In this document: in pieces, positions 1 through 25,200 of the stretch
How the letters are laid out: every line of letters begins with the position of its first letter
Position numbering within the stretch: the first letter of the stretch is position 1
NCBI GenBank assembly: GCA_023055355.1
Contig: JALJCS010000015.1
Span: forward strand, 12,568,501 to 12,632,500
From: Agelaius tricolor
Taxonomy: Eukaryota; Chordata; Aves; Passeriformes; Icteridae
Direction: 5' to 3'
Length of the DNA: 64,000 nucleotides
The notes under the pieces: generated by a model
The model's input: only the letters and a program-made list of their open reading frames with translations
The model's database searches: none
Told to the model about the DNA's origin: nothing
Translations under genes and position numbers: made by a program

Positions 1-1118
1 TCCAGTGAATTATTTCCTTAGAACTAGATTTAGATCCAATGCTGTGATCTTCTCATTTACCATAATGTAGAAATCTGCTATTACTACATTCCCAGTGATT
101 GCATAGCCTAAAGTGGAGAGCAAAAACAGCCACCAAGAGAAAGGGTTGTGGCAAATAACTGCAACAGAAATCAGAGCTAAAATGCTTATTTGTGTGACTA
201 TTTACCATGGATCCAAACTAGCAGCTAGATATGAAATAACCTCAGCCTCACTTCAACTCTCTTGGCTGAAAGCAAAATAGGACAAAAGTACAACATTCAA
301 AAGAAATCCTACACTCACTCTGTTAGGTAAGAGTCACTAGAACCTGTGAGTCAACACACTTTTATTTAACAGAAGACATCTTCCAGTGTGCTGGGGTTGG
401 GGTTTTTTGTTTTTTTTACAATCAGTTCAGAAACTACATGTCACTACAGCATGCAGAAAAAAAATGTACAGGAAACACTTTAGGGCTTTTTATTTAATAT
501 AATATGAAGGAGGAAGATCCCATTTCTCGTGAAAGGTAACCATAAAATGACAAATTAAGGCCTTGAAAGAGCCCGAAGCATTATTGTACCTTCTCATTCC
601 CACTGTACTTTACAGGTATCTGGTCTAGAATTCTCTAAATGAACTGCTACATCACAAGAAAATCAAGCGTCCTTTAGTCCTTTGTGTCTGTAACTGGTCA
701 GATTTTTTCTCCTGCCACAGGAGAAATTTTTCGGTTTTAATAACAAATATTAGTTGATGGTGGTGGGCACTAATGAAATACAATAGAACTGTGTATCATA
801 CAAACATACTTTCATTTGGACTTGAATTTAAATGATGTCTCGAAATAAGTAAACCAAATCAACTGATGAAGTAATTCTTCAATATCCTCCAAAAGCATTC
901 TGTTACTCACTTACTAGTTTCCTTTGGGAAAACCACATGTTGTGATGGCTGTGCATATGAATACTGGCAGCTTCCCGAACAGTGCACAAAGTTAACCTGA
1001 TCACCTGGTTCTGAAACTCTGCTCTATTCTTTCAATCTGCCTTACACACAGCAGCTCATTCACTCTGCCTTAATGGCCTCAAGGTAAGCCCCTACCAGGG
1101 AATGCCTGGCAACCTGAA
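1..1118. other. DNA downstream of DDX28, probable 3'UTR
   Basis: No protein-coding exon is visible here. On the minus strand, past the DDX28 stop, the first good AATAAA hexamers are at 489-494 and 361-366 (seen as TTTATT on the plus strand). A DDX28 3'UTR of roughly 0.6-0.8 kb is therefore plausible. An AATAAA copy also lies inside the end of the coding region at 1140-1145; use of it would truncate the message. The rest is AT-rich, with no repeat I recognise. Confidence 0.4.
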
Positions 1119-2753
1119 TCAACCTCCATTAGGCAAAGGTTTATTAATAGAGTCCATTCCTGGGAGACCTGTCCTTTTCCGGGCTGCAGTCTCTATTTTC
1201 CGTACCAGGTCCACGTCCCACCGATGGGTGACAAAACTAACCACAGTTCCGGGTGTCTTGCTCCCAACCCGGCCAACTCTCCCGGCACGGTGCAGGTAGT
1301 CCTGCAGGGTGTCTGGGAAGTCATAGTTGACCACCAGCTGCACACTGCTGGTGTCCAGCCCGCGCGAGGCAAGGTCAGTGCAGACAAGGACAGACACATC
1401 ACCCCTCTGGAAAGAGGCAAAGATGCCGGCTCTAGCAGCCGCCGACATCTGCCCCTGCAGCCTCAGGTGCTTGATTTTGTGGTCGTCCAGGATATAGCCC
1501 AGCCAGTTGACGGTGCTGGCACTGTTGCAGAAGATGAGAACAGCCCCGCCTGACGATGGGCGCTCCTTGAGCAGCTGCAGCAGTTCGGGCAGCTTGTCCC
1601 GGCCTTTGAGGCGGACAAACTTCTGCTGGACGTGAGGCGGCAGGCGGTGCAGGCTCTGCGTGCTGAGGGTGACAAACCGGCCCACGTCAGTGAACTTCGC
1701 CAGCGTCTCGCTGAGCCCCGCGGGGAAGGTGGCTCCGACCACCACCACCTGCGTCCTCTCCTCGTCGGGACCGGCCGGCCCGGGAGCGCCGGCGGCCAGA
1801 GGTGCGTGTGCCAAGATCTCCTCCAGCAGCTCCGTGAAGGACTCGTCCATCAGCGAGTCCGCCTCGTCCAGCACCATCCAGCGCAGCCTCTCCAGGGCCA
1901 GGAAGCGCCGCCGCAGCGCCTCCCGCAGCGCGCCGGGGGTGCCCAGGAGCACGGCGGGGCCCGGCGGCGGCGCCCGCAGCTGCCTCCGCAGCCCGCCCGC
2001 GGCCCCGCCGCCCGTGAGGCCGCGCACCGCCAGCCCCGCGGGCGCGCACAGCGCCGCCGCCACCGCGCCCACCTGCGCCGCCAGCTCCCGCGACGGCAGC
2101 ACCACCAGCCCGCGGGGCGCCGCCGGCCCCGCCGCCTCCGCCGGCGCCTCGGGGCGGCCGAGCAGGCGCTCCAGCAGCGGCAGCAGGTACGCCAGAGTCT
2201 TCCCGCTGCCCGTCTCGGCGGCGCACAGCGCGCTGCGGCCGCGGCGCAGCGCGGGGATGGCGAGGCGCTGCACGGCCGTGGGCCGGCCGATGGAGAGCCG
2301 CTCCAGGCCGGCCAGCAGCGCCGGCTGCAGCCCCAGCTCGGCGAAGGTCGGGCCCTGTCCCGCCTCAGTCGGCGGCGCCTGTAAGGCGGGAGCCGCCTGC
2401 TGCGAGGGCTCCAGCTGGAAGTAATCCCCGTAAGCCTTCCGGTGCTTCCAGCCCGCCGACACCAGCGGCGGCTGCTCCCAGCGCCCCACGGTCTGCCAGC
2501 GGGGCTGGCTCAGCTCCGGCCGCCGGCTCCGCAGCAGCAGCTTCCCAGAACGCGGCGGCGCCGCCGCCTCCCGCTGCTCCCGCCGCCGGCGCTGCGCGCC
2601 CCGCAGCAGGCGCTGCCGCAGGGCCCAGGGGACGCGCACCACGGCCCCGGGGGGCTGCGGGCTCCCCGCCGCCGCCGCTGTCCCGCTGCCCGCCGGCCGC
2701 CGCGGCAGCAACAGCGGGCGGGCGAGCGCCGGCCCGGCCCTGCCCAGCGCCAT
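1119..2753 (-). CDS. DDX28: DDX28, mitochondrial DEAD-box ATP-dependent RNA helicase (single exon, 544 aa)
   Basis: Intronless helicase gene. In mammals DDX28 is a mitochondrial RNA-granule protein needed for assembly of the large mitoribosomal subunit (family knowledge). The start is the ATG at 2753-2751, in a good context (G at -3, G at +4) and matching the mammalian MAL... start. The frame stays open upstream to 2849 but has only a GTG there, so I do not extend it. The N-terminus is Arg/Ala/Pro/Leu-rich with few acidic residues, as expected of a mitochondrial presequence. Motifs by residue: Q-motif area 157-167 (RPTAVQRLAIP), Walker A 179-186 (AETGSGKT), Ia 220-225 (PSRELA), DEAD 296-299, motif III as GAT at 340-342, and motif VI 488-495 (HRAGRVGR). 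Length is close to the 540 aa human protein. The first two thirds are extremely GC-rich because they sit in the shared promoter island. The C-terminal block, with NYDFPDTLQDYLHRAG, is nearly identical to mammals. Identification is firm. Confidence 0.96.
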   Translation of the reverse strand: MALGRAGPALARPLLLPRRPAGSGTAAAAGSPQPPGAVVRVPWALRQRLLRGAQRRRREQREAAAPPRSGKLLLRSRRPELSQPRWQTVGRWEQPPLVSAGWKHRKAYGDYFQLEPSQQAAPALQAPPTEAGQGPTFAELGLQPALLAGLERLSIGRPTAVQRLAIPALRRGRSALCAAETGSGKTLAYLLPLLERLLGRPEAPAEAAGPAAPRGLVVLPSRELAAQVGAVAAALCAPAGLAVRGLTGGGAAGGLRRQLRAPPPGPAVLLGTPGALREALRRRFLALERLRWMVLDEADSLMDESFTELLEEILAHAPLAAGAPGPAGPDEERTQVVVVGATFPAGLSETLAKFTDVGRFVTLSTQSLHRLPPHVQQKFVRLKGRDKLPELLQLLKERPSSGGAVLIFCNSASTVNWLGYILDDHKIKHLRLQGQMSAAARAGIFASFQRGDVSVLVCTDLASRGLDTSSVQLVVNYDFPDTLQDYLHRAGRVGRVGSKTPGTVVSFVTHRWDVDLVRKIETAARKRTGLPGMDSINKPLPNGG

Positions 2754-2759
2754 CGCGGT

Positions 2760-2771
2760 CCCCACGTGGGG
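2760..2771. promoter_or_regulatory. Perfect 12-bp E-box palindrome CCCCACGTGGGG
   Basis: The site reads the same on both strands and centres on CACGTG, the core bound by bHLH-ZIP factors such as USF and MYC/MAX (established motif knowledge). It lies 7-18 bp upstream of the DDX28 ATG and about 90 bp upstream of the predicted DUS2 exon 1 donor, so it could serve both directions. Occupancy is inference. Confidence 0.5.
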
Positions 2772-2799
2772 CGGCGGCGCTGCCCGATGACGCCTGAAG

Positions 2800-2858
2800 C
2801 AGGCGCTGGCCCCGGTTCTCCCCGCCCCGCGGAGCCACGGCGGAGCCACGCGAGGAGG
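2800..2858 (+). other. DUS2: DUS2 untranslated exon 1 (3' end visible)
   Basis: A consensus donor (GTGAGT at 2859) closes a GC-rich segment. The next acceptor with a pyrimidine tract (CTCTCTTTCAG) ends at 3177, 17 bases before the DUS2 start codon. This fits a short non-coding first exon. Its 5' end is unknown; the start given is a placeholder. Confidence 0.45.
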
Positions 2859-3044
2859 GTGAGTGCGGTGGGCGCTGCCACTCCCTTCTTTCGCCTTTTT
2901 GCGCCGCCGGCTGAGAGCCTTCCCCGCGCCGCCACCGCGGGAGCAGTCGCGGTCCTGAGGGGCTCTGGCCGGGGCGGCGCGCGGCCCCTCGCTCGGGAAG
3001 AGCCCGGGGGCGGGGAGCAGCCCCCGGCGCCCTCACGCTGGTGA

Positions 3045-18122
<15,078 letters not shown>

Positions 18123-18353
18123 CATGGAATTAATGGAAATTAGAGGTTTCATGCCTATGCAGCTACAAATGAGCTCCTGTTTGTATATCTTGCTGTTCAC
18201 ATTTCATTTGGATTCTCTCAGAGACAGATAAATTTCCCAGTTGTAAAAAAAGCCACTGAGATGTTTACTGTTCACCACTCACTGTCCCTATGGTGCCTTT
18301 CAGACGATAATTAGGAACTTGATTTTAAACAACATGGAGAAGGTAATCCCAGT

Positions 18354-18359
18354 AATAAA
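18354..18359 (+). terminator. DUS2: DUS2 polyadenylation signal AATAAA
   Basis: Canonical hexamer 232 bases after the DUS2 stop codon, giving a 3'UTR of roughly 250 bases. Cleavage would fall near 18370-18385. T-rich DNA follows at 18413-18434, as expected for a downstream element. Confidence 0.75.
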
Positions 18360-18375
18360 ACTTTTTTAAAATATC

Positions 18376-19109
18376 AGGTATTTTCAAAGCAACTTTGTCA
18401 TTGGTTTCATTACTTGTTTTTTTATTTTTAATAAGTCTACAGTGTGCGGGTAAGAGATGTATTGATACATCATCCACAAACAGAGGAATCTGTGTATTGG
18501 AACTGTGTAGTTAATCAGAAAAATCAATGTAGGAAAATAATTAGTAGCAAAGTAGACATGTTTGTGTCAATTGAGTTTTATGCATGTTTTGCAAGCTTTG
18601 TTTACACCCCTCATGTATCAAGAAAAAGTTTTTTTGTGGAAAGAAGGACTTAATTGTAAGACAAGCATTAAAATAACATTCTTCTGTGATAACTTCTACT
18701 ACATTTTACCTTCAGAAATAGGCAGTAGAATGAATTGTCCTTTTCTGGTCTTAGGTGTTAACAATTGTGTCTTTCCAGTAAGGAACTGGAGCCAAGCCTG
18801 GTAGCACTGACTTTGTTGAATGAAGGTCCTTTTTGTCTTTTGAACTTGAAAATCCTCGTAAATGTCTACAAGTAGATTACTTGCAGTAATGGCCACCCAA
18901 ATATGGCCTTCTATGTTCTTGAAATGTGACCTTGTTTGTCTCAGCAATCAGCTGTTGGAGATACAGGGGTCTTGGTCAAAGTAAACTGTAAGTAAATGCT
19001 GTGTGCCAGGAGAGGATACAGACCTTGTCTAATTCATGACAACTCATCTGAGCTTGTCTGATTCAAATTAGAGTTCTGAATCTTCAAAAGAATGACAAAA
19101 GAATTCGGA
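18376..19109. other. Short intergenic stretch between convergent 3' ends
   Basis: AT-rich DNA between the DUS2 poly(A) region and the poly(A) region of the candidate minus-strand gene. I see no exon, RNA gene or recognisable repeat. The small open frames here look like chance. Confidence 0.4.
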
Positions 19110-19127
19110 GAGATCTGTTATTAGCAG

Positions 19128-19133
19128 TTTATT
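19128..19133 (-). terminator. Polyadenylation signal of candidate minus-strand gene
   Basis: AATAAA on the minus strand begins only 12 bases after a TAA stop (19147-19145), itself in a short exon with a strong acceptor. Such a very short 3'UTR is compact but seen in small housekeeping messages. Confidence 0.35.
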
Positions 19134-19144
19134 GAAACAGTGGC

Positions 19145-21056
19145 TTAGTTTCCCTCAACAGTGTGGGGGATCTTGAGGTCATCAGCTCTGGTCTGAAAAC
19201 AAAATGATGGGGATGTATCATGCCATGATCTCTAAAGTACTTTGTATAAAGAATGTACAAGATATAATTCATTTGGCTGTAATTCATAAAGAATCTTTCT
19301 ATTTAAAAATTTGATTCTTTTCCTCAAGTGGTAGTGCCACATTAAACCATTATTTTAAAAAGGAAAAACAATATCTCATCAGACAATACTCAGGGTTGTG
19401 AAGTTAAAATGTTTGCTGTTTAGATTAATCAACAGTAAATCTATACAGTCTAGGAAGGAGGAAGTTTTTCTTGTTCAATTTGTACATTACAGTAAATGCA
19501 CTTTAATATGTTTGATATCATTTTAGTGCTACAACTTTACTCTGAAGCACTAAAAAAATTTGCAGTATTAATCAGAAATTTCAGTAGTAGCCCTTTTCCT
19601 ATTATAAGTTCTATCTGGATATCTTACATTTGTCAGAACTATTTGAAGCCACAATAATAAAGAAAAAGTAATTTTTAGGTCCTGCTACCAGTGTGATTTG
19701 CCTGCTCTAATGTAATAGAATCATGGAATGTTTGAGTGTGGAAAGGACCTCTGGAGACTGCGTGGTCCAAACCCCTTGCTCAAAGCAAGGTGAACTAGGG
19801 CAGGTTTCTCAGGACTGTTTCTAACTGGGTTTTGCACATCTTCAAGGGTTGAGACTCCACAACCTTTCTTGGCAACTTGTTCCAGTGTTTGAGCACCCTT
19901 AAGGTAAGCAAAAGTGGGGGTTTTTTCCTTCTTCTACATGGAATATCCTGTATTTCAATTTGTGCCCATTGCCTCTTGTCCTGCCACACAGAAGGATCTG
20001 GCTTAGTCTCGTAATCATTGTCTGTCTAAAATGAAAATTGAATCTTTGGGTAATACAGGTGGTGGTGCCTAAAAGTACAGGGTGGACTTGTATGGCAGCA
20101 ATTTCTGTGGATCAGTGGGAGTTCCAGTGGACTGGGATGAGTTTATAGATAGGTCAGCCATGAGAAGCATGTTATTTCGTTTTTTGACCCAGAAAATCCC
20201 AAAAAATTACTCAGGAGAAATTGTTCTGCTGACTTGAACTTCTTACAGAAGGATCATTGAATTTAGGAGCCAAGACTTCATAACAGTATTTGTACCTTGG
20301 GGATTTTATTTCTGGTATTTTGTCATGTGATGTGAATGTGCCTCTTCCTGCCTCCTTAGTGAGGTACAGCCTGTGCAGACTTTTCATATTGCTTCCTTCA
20401 GCCAGTGACTCCATTAATGCAGAGCACAGGTTTGTGGTGAGAGCTTGGTGTTCCAGTGCTCCTGAGAAGGTGTAAATCTTGGGTTCATTTGATCACTGAG
20501 CAGATTTCTGCAGGATGCTGTCAAACATTCCCATGTAACTGTAGTTGAAGGTAGATACCTTAACTCAGGTTGCATGAATACCAGCCTGGAGGTGCTTCAG
20601 TACACATCTTATATTACAGAATACATGGCTTGGTTGATGGAGAGATTTGGATAAGGCTGGCTGCATAGTTTGCTGTGAGTGAAACAAATTCTGTGTTAAC
20701 TCTAGCCTGAAAAGTGTGTTTATGAAATCAAATGGGTGCTAAACCTTGGGGGGGATGTTTCTGTTATTAATAACCTCATGTTTTCAAATCCTTCCTGAAA
20801 TTATTACATGGTTGCCAATGTTACACTTACTTCTCATAGCTCTCTGCAGTGGTTGCACACACTAATGGGGTTGTCTGTGCTGTATCTATGGATAGGCCAA
20901 ACAGAGCCTGTGAAAATGAGAGTGAGGAGTCACTCTGTTGGAATGAGCTTTTAATGCTAAATATAGAATGGCTGTAATTCTGGCAAATGGCTAGAAAGTG
21001 TAACATTTGACACCTTTGATCAGTTTCAGGAAGAACCAAAGAAATGTTGCACTTGA

Positions 21057-21087
<31 letters not shown>

Positions 21088-22245
21088 CTTGCCAGAATGT
21101 TGTGATTTAATGGCATTTTGTTACATACTTTCATTCCTTGTAACTCTGTTACAACTAATGTGTGACGACTTTGATCGTTGAATTCGTCCTGACCAGTTCT
21201 GCAGATAGGACAACTCTATTTATCATGTGTGTTCCTTTCTCAGCACTGGTGGGAATGTAATTACTTCAGTGACCAGTGCTTTCCTCCTAGAAATCCTTAC
21301 ATTCACATTGCTTTTAAAGAGCAACTGGTTACTGTGTGAGTTTCTGCCGTGCTTCTCATCCCTGCTGTACCTTCCAGAAACAGAAGGTGGCAGGTGTTTT
21401 TATTGTTGGCACAAAAATACACTGTCTTCTGCAGTATTTACCAATCCAGCCGTTGCACTTCAACATTCTTGCATAGGGTGGCAATTGAGACCACAGCTGG
21501 GTTGCAGGATATTTAGCTTCACTTTTCAGAATATTTTTTTTTTAATTTTAATGCAGTGCGAATATAATACTTGGTCAATACTGATGAAAGCTGTGCTCTA
21601 TTTTAAGTATTTGCTTAGTGAAAATGTTTCACTGTTAATCCTATGGAACTCTGTGAAGCAACTGGAGGGGTTTTTGTCCCAGGGGTACCATCAACCAACA
21701 AAAGAGCATTTGTATTTTTTTTTTACTTGATAGTGATGCTGCAGAGTATTTGTAATGATACCTGCCAAAGTCTGGTCCATGGGTATGGGGAGAAGTGTAA
21801 CTTGTCCTCCCTGTATTCTGCTTACTAGCAATGTGAATGGGAATGCAGAGATATTTTTACCAGCCTTTAGTGTGGATGCACTCGGTGAGGGTCTACCTCC
21901 AGGGCCTTGCAGGCTGGAATGCTTTTTGGAATGTCCCAGGCTCTGAGCCCAGCCCCGCCCTGGAATGTGAGGTTAAATGTTGGCGGTACAAATACAGAGT
22001 TTGAATATCAAAATCCTAGAGTTGCCCAGCACTGCAGTTTCAGAAACTGGCAAGTGAGCCACATGTCAGCTCAGCTGCTCTCCAGTTCAAAGAATAAGCA
22101 TGCCTCGGGTTGCTGGGGAAGGAGGGGGAGGTGGGAGGGGTTTTGTTTTGGTTTGGTTTTCCCTTACCCGTTATGACACGCAGAAGAACGTGCTTTTCAA
22201 ACACGTCAGCTGGCAAGATTGTGAGAGGTCCCACACAGGTGTTAG
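19145..22245 (-). CDS. Candidate unrecognised minus-strand gene, last six exons (partial, about 149 codons)
   Basis: I do not recognise this protein; the exon chain is inference. In transcript order: 22245-22168, 21496-21442, 21370-21301, 20907-20831, 20370-20247, 19192-19145. All have GT donors and AG acceptors. Several are strong: the acceptor ending TCATTTTCACAG before 20907, and the donors GTAAGG (22167), GTAAGG (21300), GTAAGT (20830) and GTAAGA (20246). Reading phases agree at all five junctions, leaving one open frame to TAA, with AATAAA just beyond. The predicted peptide is soluble-looking, with segments such as GPLTILPADVFEKHVLLRVI, SPRYKYCYEVLAPKFNDPS and a C-terminus DLKIPHTVEGN. 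No membrane span or domain is evident. Weak points: the acceptor at 20371 lacks a pyrimidine tract, intron 21371-21441 is only 71 bp, and no start exon is identified. It would be convergent with DUS2. It could instead be a lncRNA, or chance. Confidence 0.3.
19717..20010 (-). mobile_element. CR1 LINE 3' fragment, antisense
   Basis: Starts with AGAATCATGGAATG, the reverse complement of the CR1 3' end, followed by GGAAAGGACCTCTGGAGA, GTTGAGACTCCACAACC, GGCAACTTGTTCCAGTG and TTTGTGCCCATTGCCTCTTG, all hallmarks of bird CR1. Non-autonomous remnant with no usable frame. It lies inside the last proposed intron of the minus-strand candidate gene. Confidence 0.9.
21057..21087. repeat. Compound (AT)n(GT)n microsatellite
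   Basis: Alternating AT for about 17 bases runs directly into GT for about 14 bases. The purine-pyrimidine alternation is the usual signature of a slippage-prone dinucleotide tract. Confidence 0.9.
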
Positions 22246-25200
22246 CTGGAAAAAGTCTTCATTCACAAAGGCATTTTACTGCCATTCTTTAATCAAACCT
22301 AGGAGCTCAACATAATGAGAGCTATTGGCTTTTTAAACAGGAACCTGCTTATATTTGGACTTTGAGTCAAGGAGTGATGAGATGGCCTGTAAGGCTTAAG
22401 TTCCATCTGTGCCACTGTGCAGGAGGGCAGTGCTTGAGGCTTTGAGTCAGAGGTGCTGATGACAAAGCTGATGAAAAACATTAAAAGCTAAACATGGAAA
22501 GCAAGCCTTTGGTGAGGAGGGAGTGCATCATGCACTGTTAAAAAACACTTCTCTAGGTCAGTTAAGGAGAAGAACTGCTGAGCTCCAGGGGGAGTCTGGT
22601 TCTGTCACCCATATTCCAAGGACCTCCAGCCTCAGTGGGGTTTGTGAGAGGAGCCTTAAAATGCCTCACTTGTGTTCACTTCGCTCCCAAATGAAACTGT
22701 GTTGCAGGAGCTAATGTGAATCAGCTGTTGAACATCTATCAGTAAAACAAATAAATACTTTTCCCTTGCCCTGGTGTGGTGGGAGAGTCTCTGTTTTCTG
22801 TTTTTAGAAAATTGTCTGCAAGAGCACTGTCGTACAAATCTGATACTTTACTCATTTTAACTTAATTTTCCTTGATAAACTCCATATGTTTGTTAATGCT
22901 TCAATATGTCATTGTGTTCCTGTTCAGCTGCCTTGAAAAATTATTGCTTGGTGATTGCAACCAATGGATATAATCTATGTACAGTTGTGAACATGCATTT
23001 TTTGATGAGTATTCTGTTGCATGGAGCTGGCAGAATTGGATTTGAATACAGATCTTCAACCTGCTTTTTAGCTGGTTTAAAACAGTATAAACACATTCCC
23101 TTTACTAGTACTTTTCTTGTTGATTTGCAAACTTCTCTAAGCAGTGTTAGGCTGCTGTGTATGCCTGTGCACTTTCCACTGCCTGTGCACAGGTGTTAGC
23201 ATGGGTTGTCAGCAGCTGGTCATGGGCCTTCATGTTAAACTTCTTAAACAGAAGCTGATAAAGTGGTTTCCCTCATTGTGGTCAAAGAAAAGTGAGCGTT
23301 ATAAAGATATTTATCTGAAATTAATCTTTTCTAATCTTAAGCATTGTCAAAGATTGTCTTTGTGAGTAAAAAAAAAAATGAGGCTGTAATTGAACTTCAT
23401 TGGGAAGCTTCTCACTGACTTACCTGGTTTGGTTCAGTGTATGCTTATTTACTTAAGAAATGGACCTCTGCTGCTCTCTATAAGTTTTTCATGCAGTAAA
23501 AGGGGGTTTTTGTTTTTTGGGGTGTTTTTTTTGGTTATTTATGGGGTAGTTTACTGTTTCATTAGCTTTCTGAATTGCTATAAAATTGAAAGCAAAGTTT
23601 CTGGCCATCTGTGTATCCATTCTAGTTACATATCCATACTAAATCCCAGGCAGCAAAAAGTTTAAAAGCTGAAGCCATTGTTTTATTTACTGCTGAAATA
23701 GAGCCAAATCCTGGAGACCAGACAGAACACAAGTAAACATGTGTGAGTTGAGGCACCTACATGAGCCACAAAACCCATGAGATCTGAAGGGTGTTAAATA
23801 CAATATGAGACAGTTTCACTTGAGCAGAAGTGTGCATTTATTTCCCCTGTATGGCATACAAAAGGGGTGTTTGTAAGGGTTTGGGTTTTTTTTAGCAGTT
23901 AATTTAACATTGTGTATTCAGATCTGTAGGTGGAAGGGAATGGAAGGTGGAGTGTTCACAAGGGCATCAGAATGCTCTGATTTCAGAGAGGTGCAATATT
24001 AGGACTGCAGGATTCAGGCAGTAAATCACTGTACAGTTAGACCATGATGCCTACCTGTCACATCAGTGGCATGGGAATTATGTCATGCTGCCCTGTGACA
24101 TTCTCTTATTACAGCTAATAGCAGCTTTCACGTTTTGCAGTGCCTGAACATGGAAAAGAGATGTAGTTCTTAGAAAGTTTATAGCCTGTAGGCTATAGAA
24201 AGACTGCATTATGAATGCTGAATTAATAGGGATTTAATAAATTACCTTCTCTCCCATTAACTTTTATCAGCATGCCAAGTGTTGCAATGTAGACTGTGAA
24301 ATCAGTGTTGGTTTGCTCACTGGTGTGGGTAACATGCATGACTGTGCAGCATGACCTGAGAGTGCATATCCCATAATGGCAGTGATGCTGGCTGAAGGGA
24401 CAGAGAGAGAAAAGAAATAAGATTAGTCACTGCTGTCTTTCTGTGCAGTAATACTGGTACAGCATTTACCCATAGATTAAACATTTACCTGTTTTTATTG
24501 TGTTTATTTTTAGTATTTAAACTCACTTTTGTAGTAAGATTCTCCATTCTTTGTTAGAGGTAAAGTGTGTAATACAGTGTTTATTGAAAGTGATGCCTTA
24601 TGCTACAGAAGCAAACACAGCTTCTGTGTTCTCCACAGGATGGAGGGAAGAGTTTCCATTTAACTTCATAGAGAAACTGAAGACAAACAGATTTGATCCA
24701 CCCACACTTTATTTTCCTCATGCCTCTTCATAAAAAAAAAAAAATCAATTTAGATGAAGAGGAGGTTTTACAGAAAAAGTTGATATATTTTCATGAAAGG
24801 AAGAGCTAACCTCATCCTGTTAGAAAACATCTTGCATCTTCACCTATCACTGCCTGGCTGCTATTGTGTACTGTTTTCCTCTCAGCCCAGGCTGTGAATT
24901 CATGGGATCACCTGGTCAGAGAGAACATTTCACCCACACAGCTCACTCCTCTCACTTCCCCTGTGCTTTAGAACCCTCCATGTCACTGTACTGACAGTGC
25001 AGACTCACAGTGAGCAGTTAATTCTATTCCTTCTTGCATTAGGAATTTTTATTGGCTGTTCTAGGACTGTAACTGAAATTGCTTTTCACTAAATACAACT
25101 CAGCCCTTAAAGAAGCCATCTGCAACTTTTTAACAGATTTTGGGATATTGACAAAAACTGATCTTAGCATATTGATGGTACTCTTCACTCAGGTCTGTGT

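Noticed and set aside
1632..2424. Two long plus-strand open frames (about 250 codons each) opposite DDX28
   Set aside because: They are antisense shadows of the GC-rich DDX28 coding sequence, with biased Arg/Ala/Gln/Ser composition and no recognisable domain.
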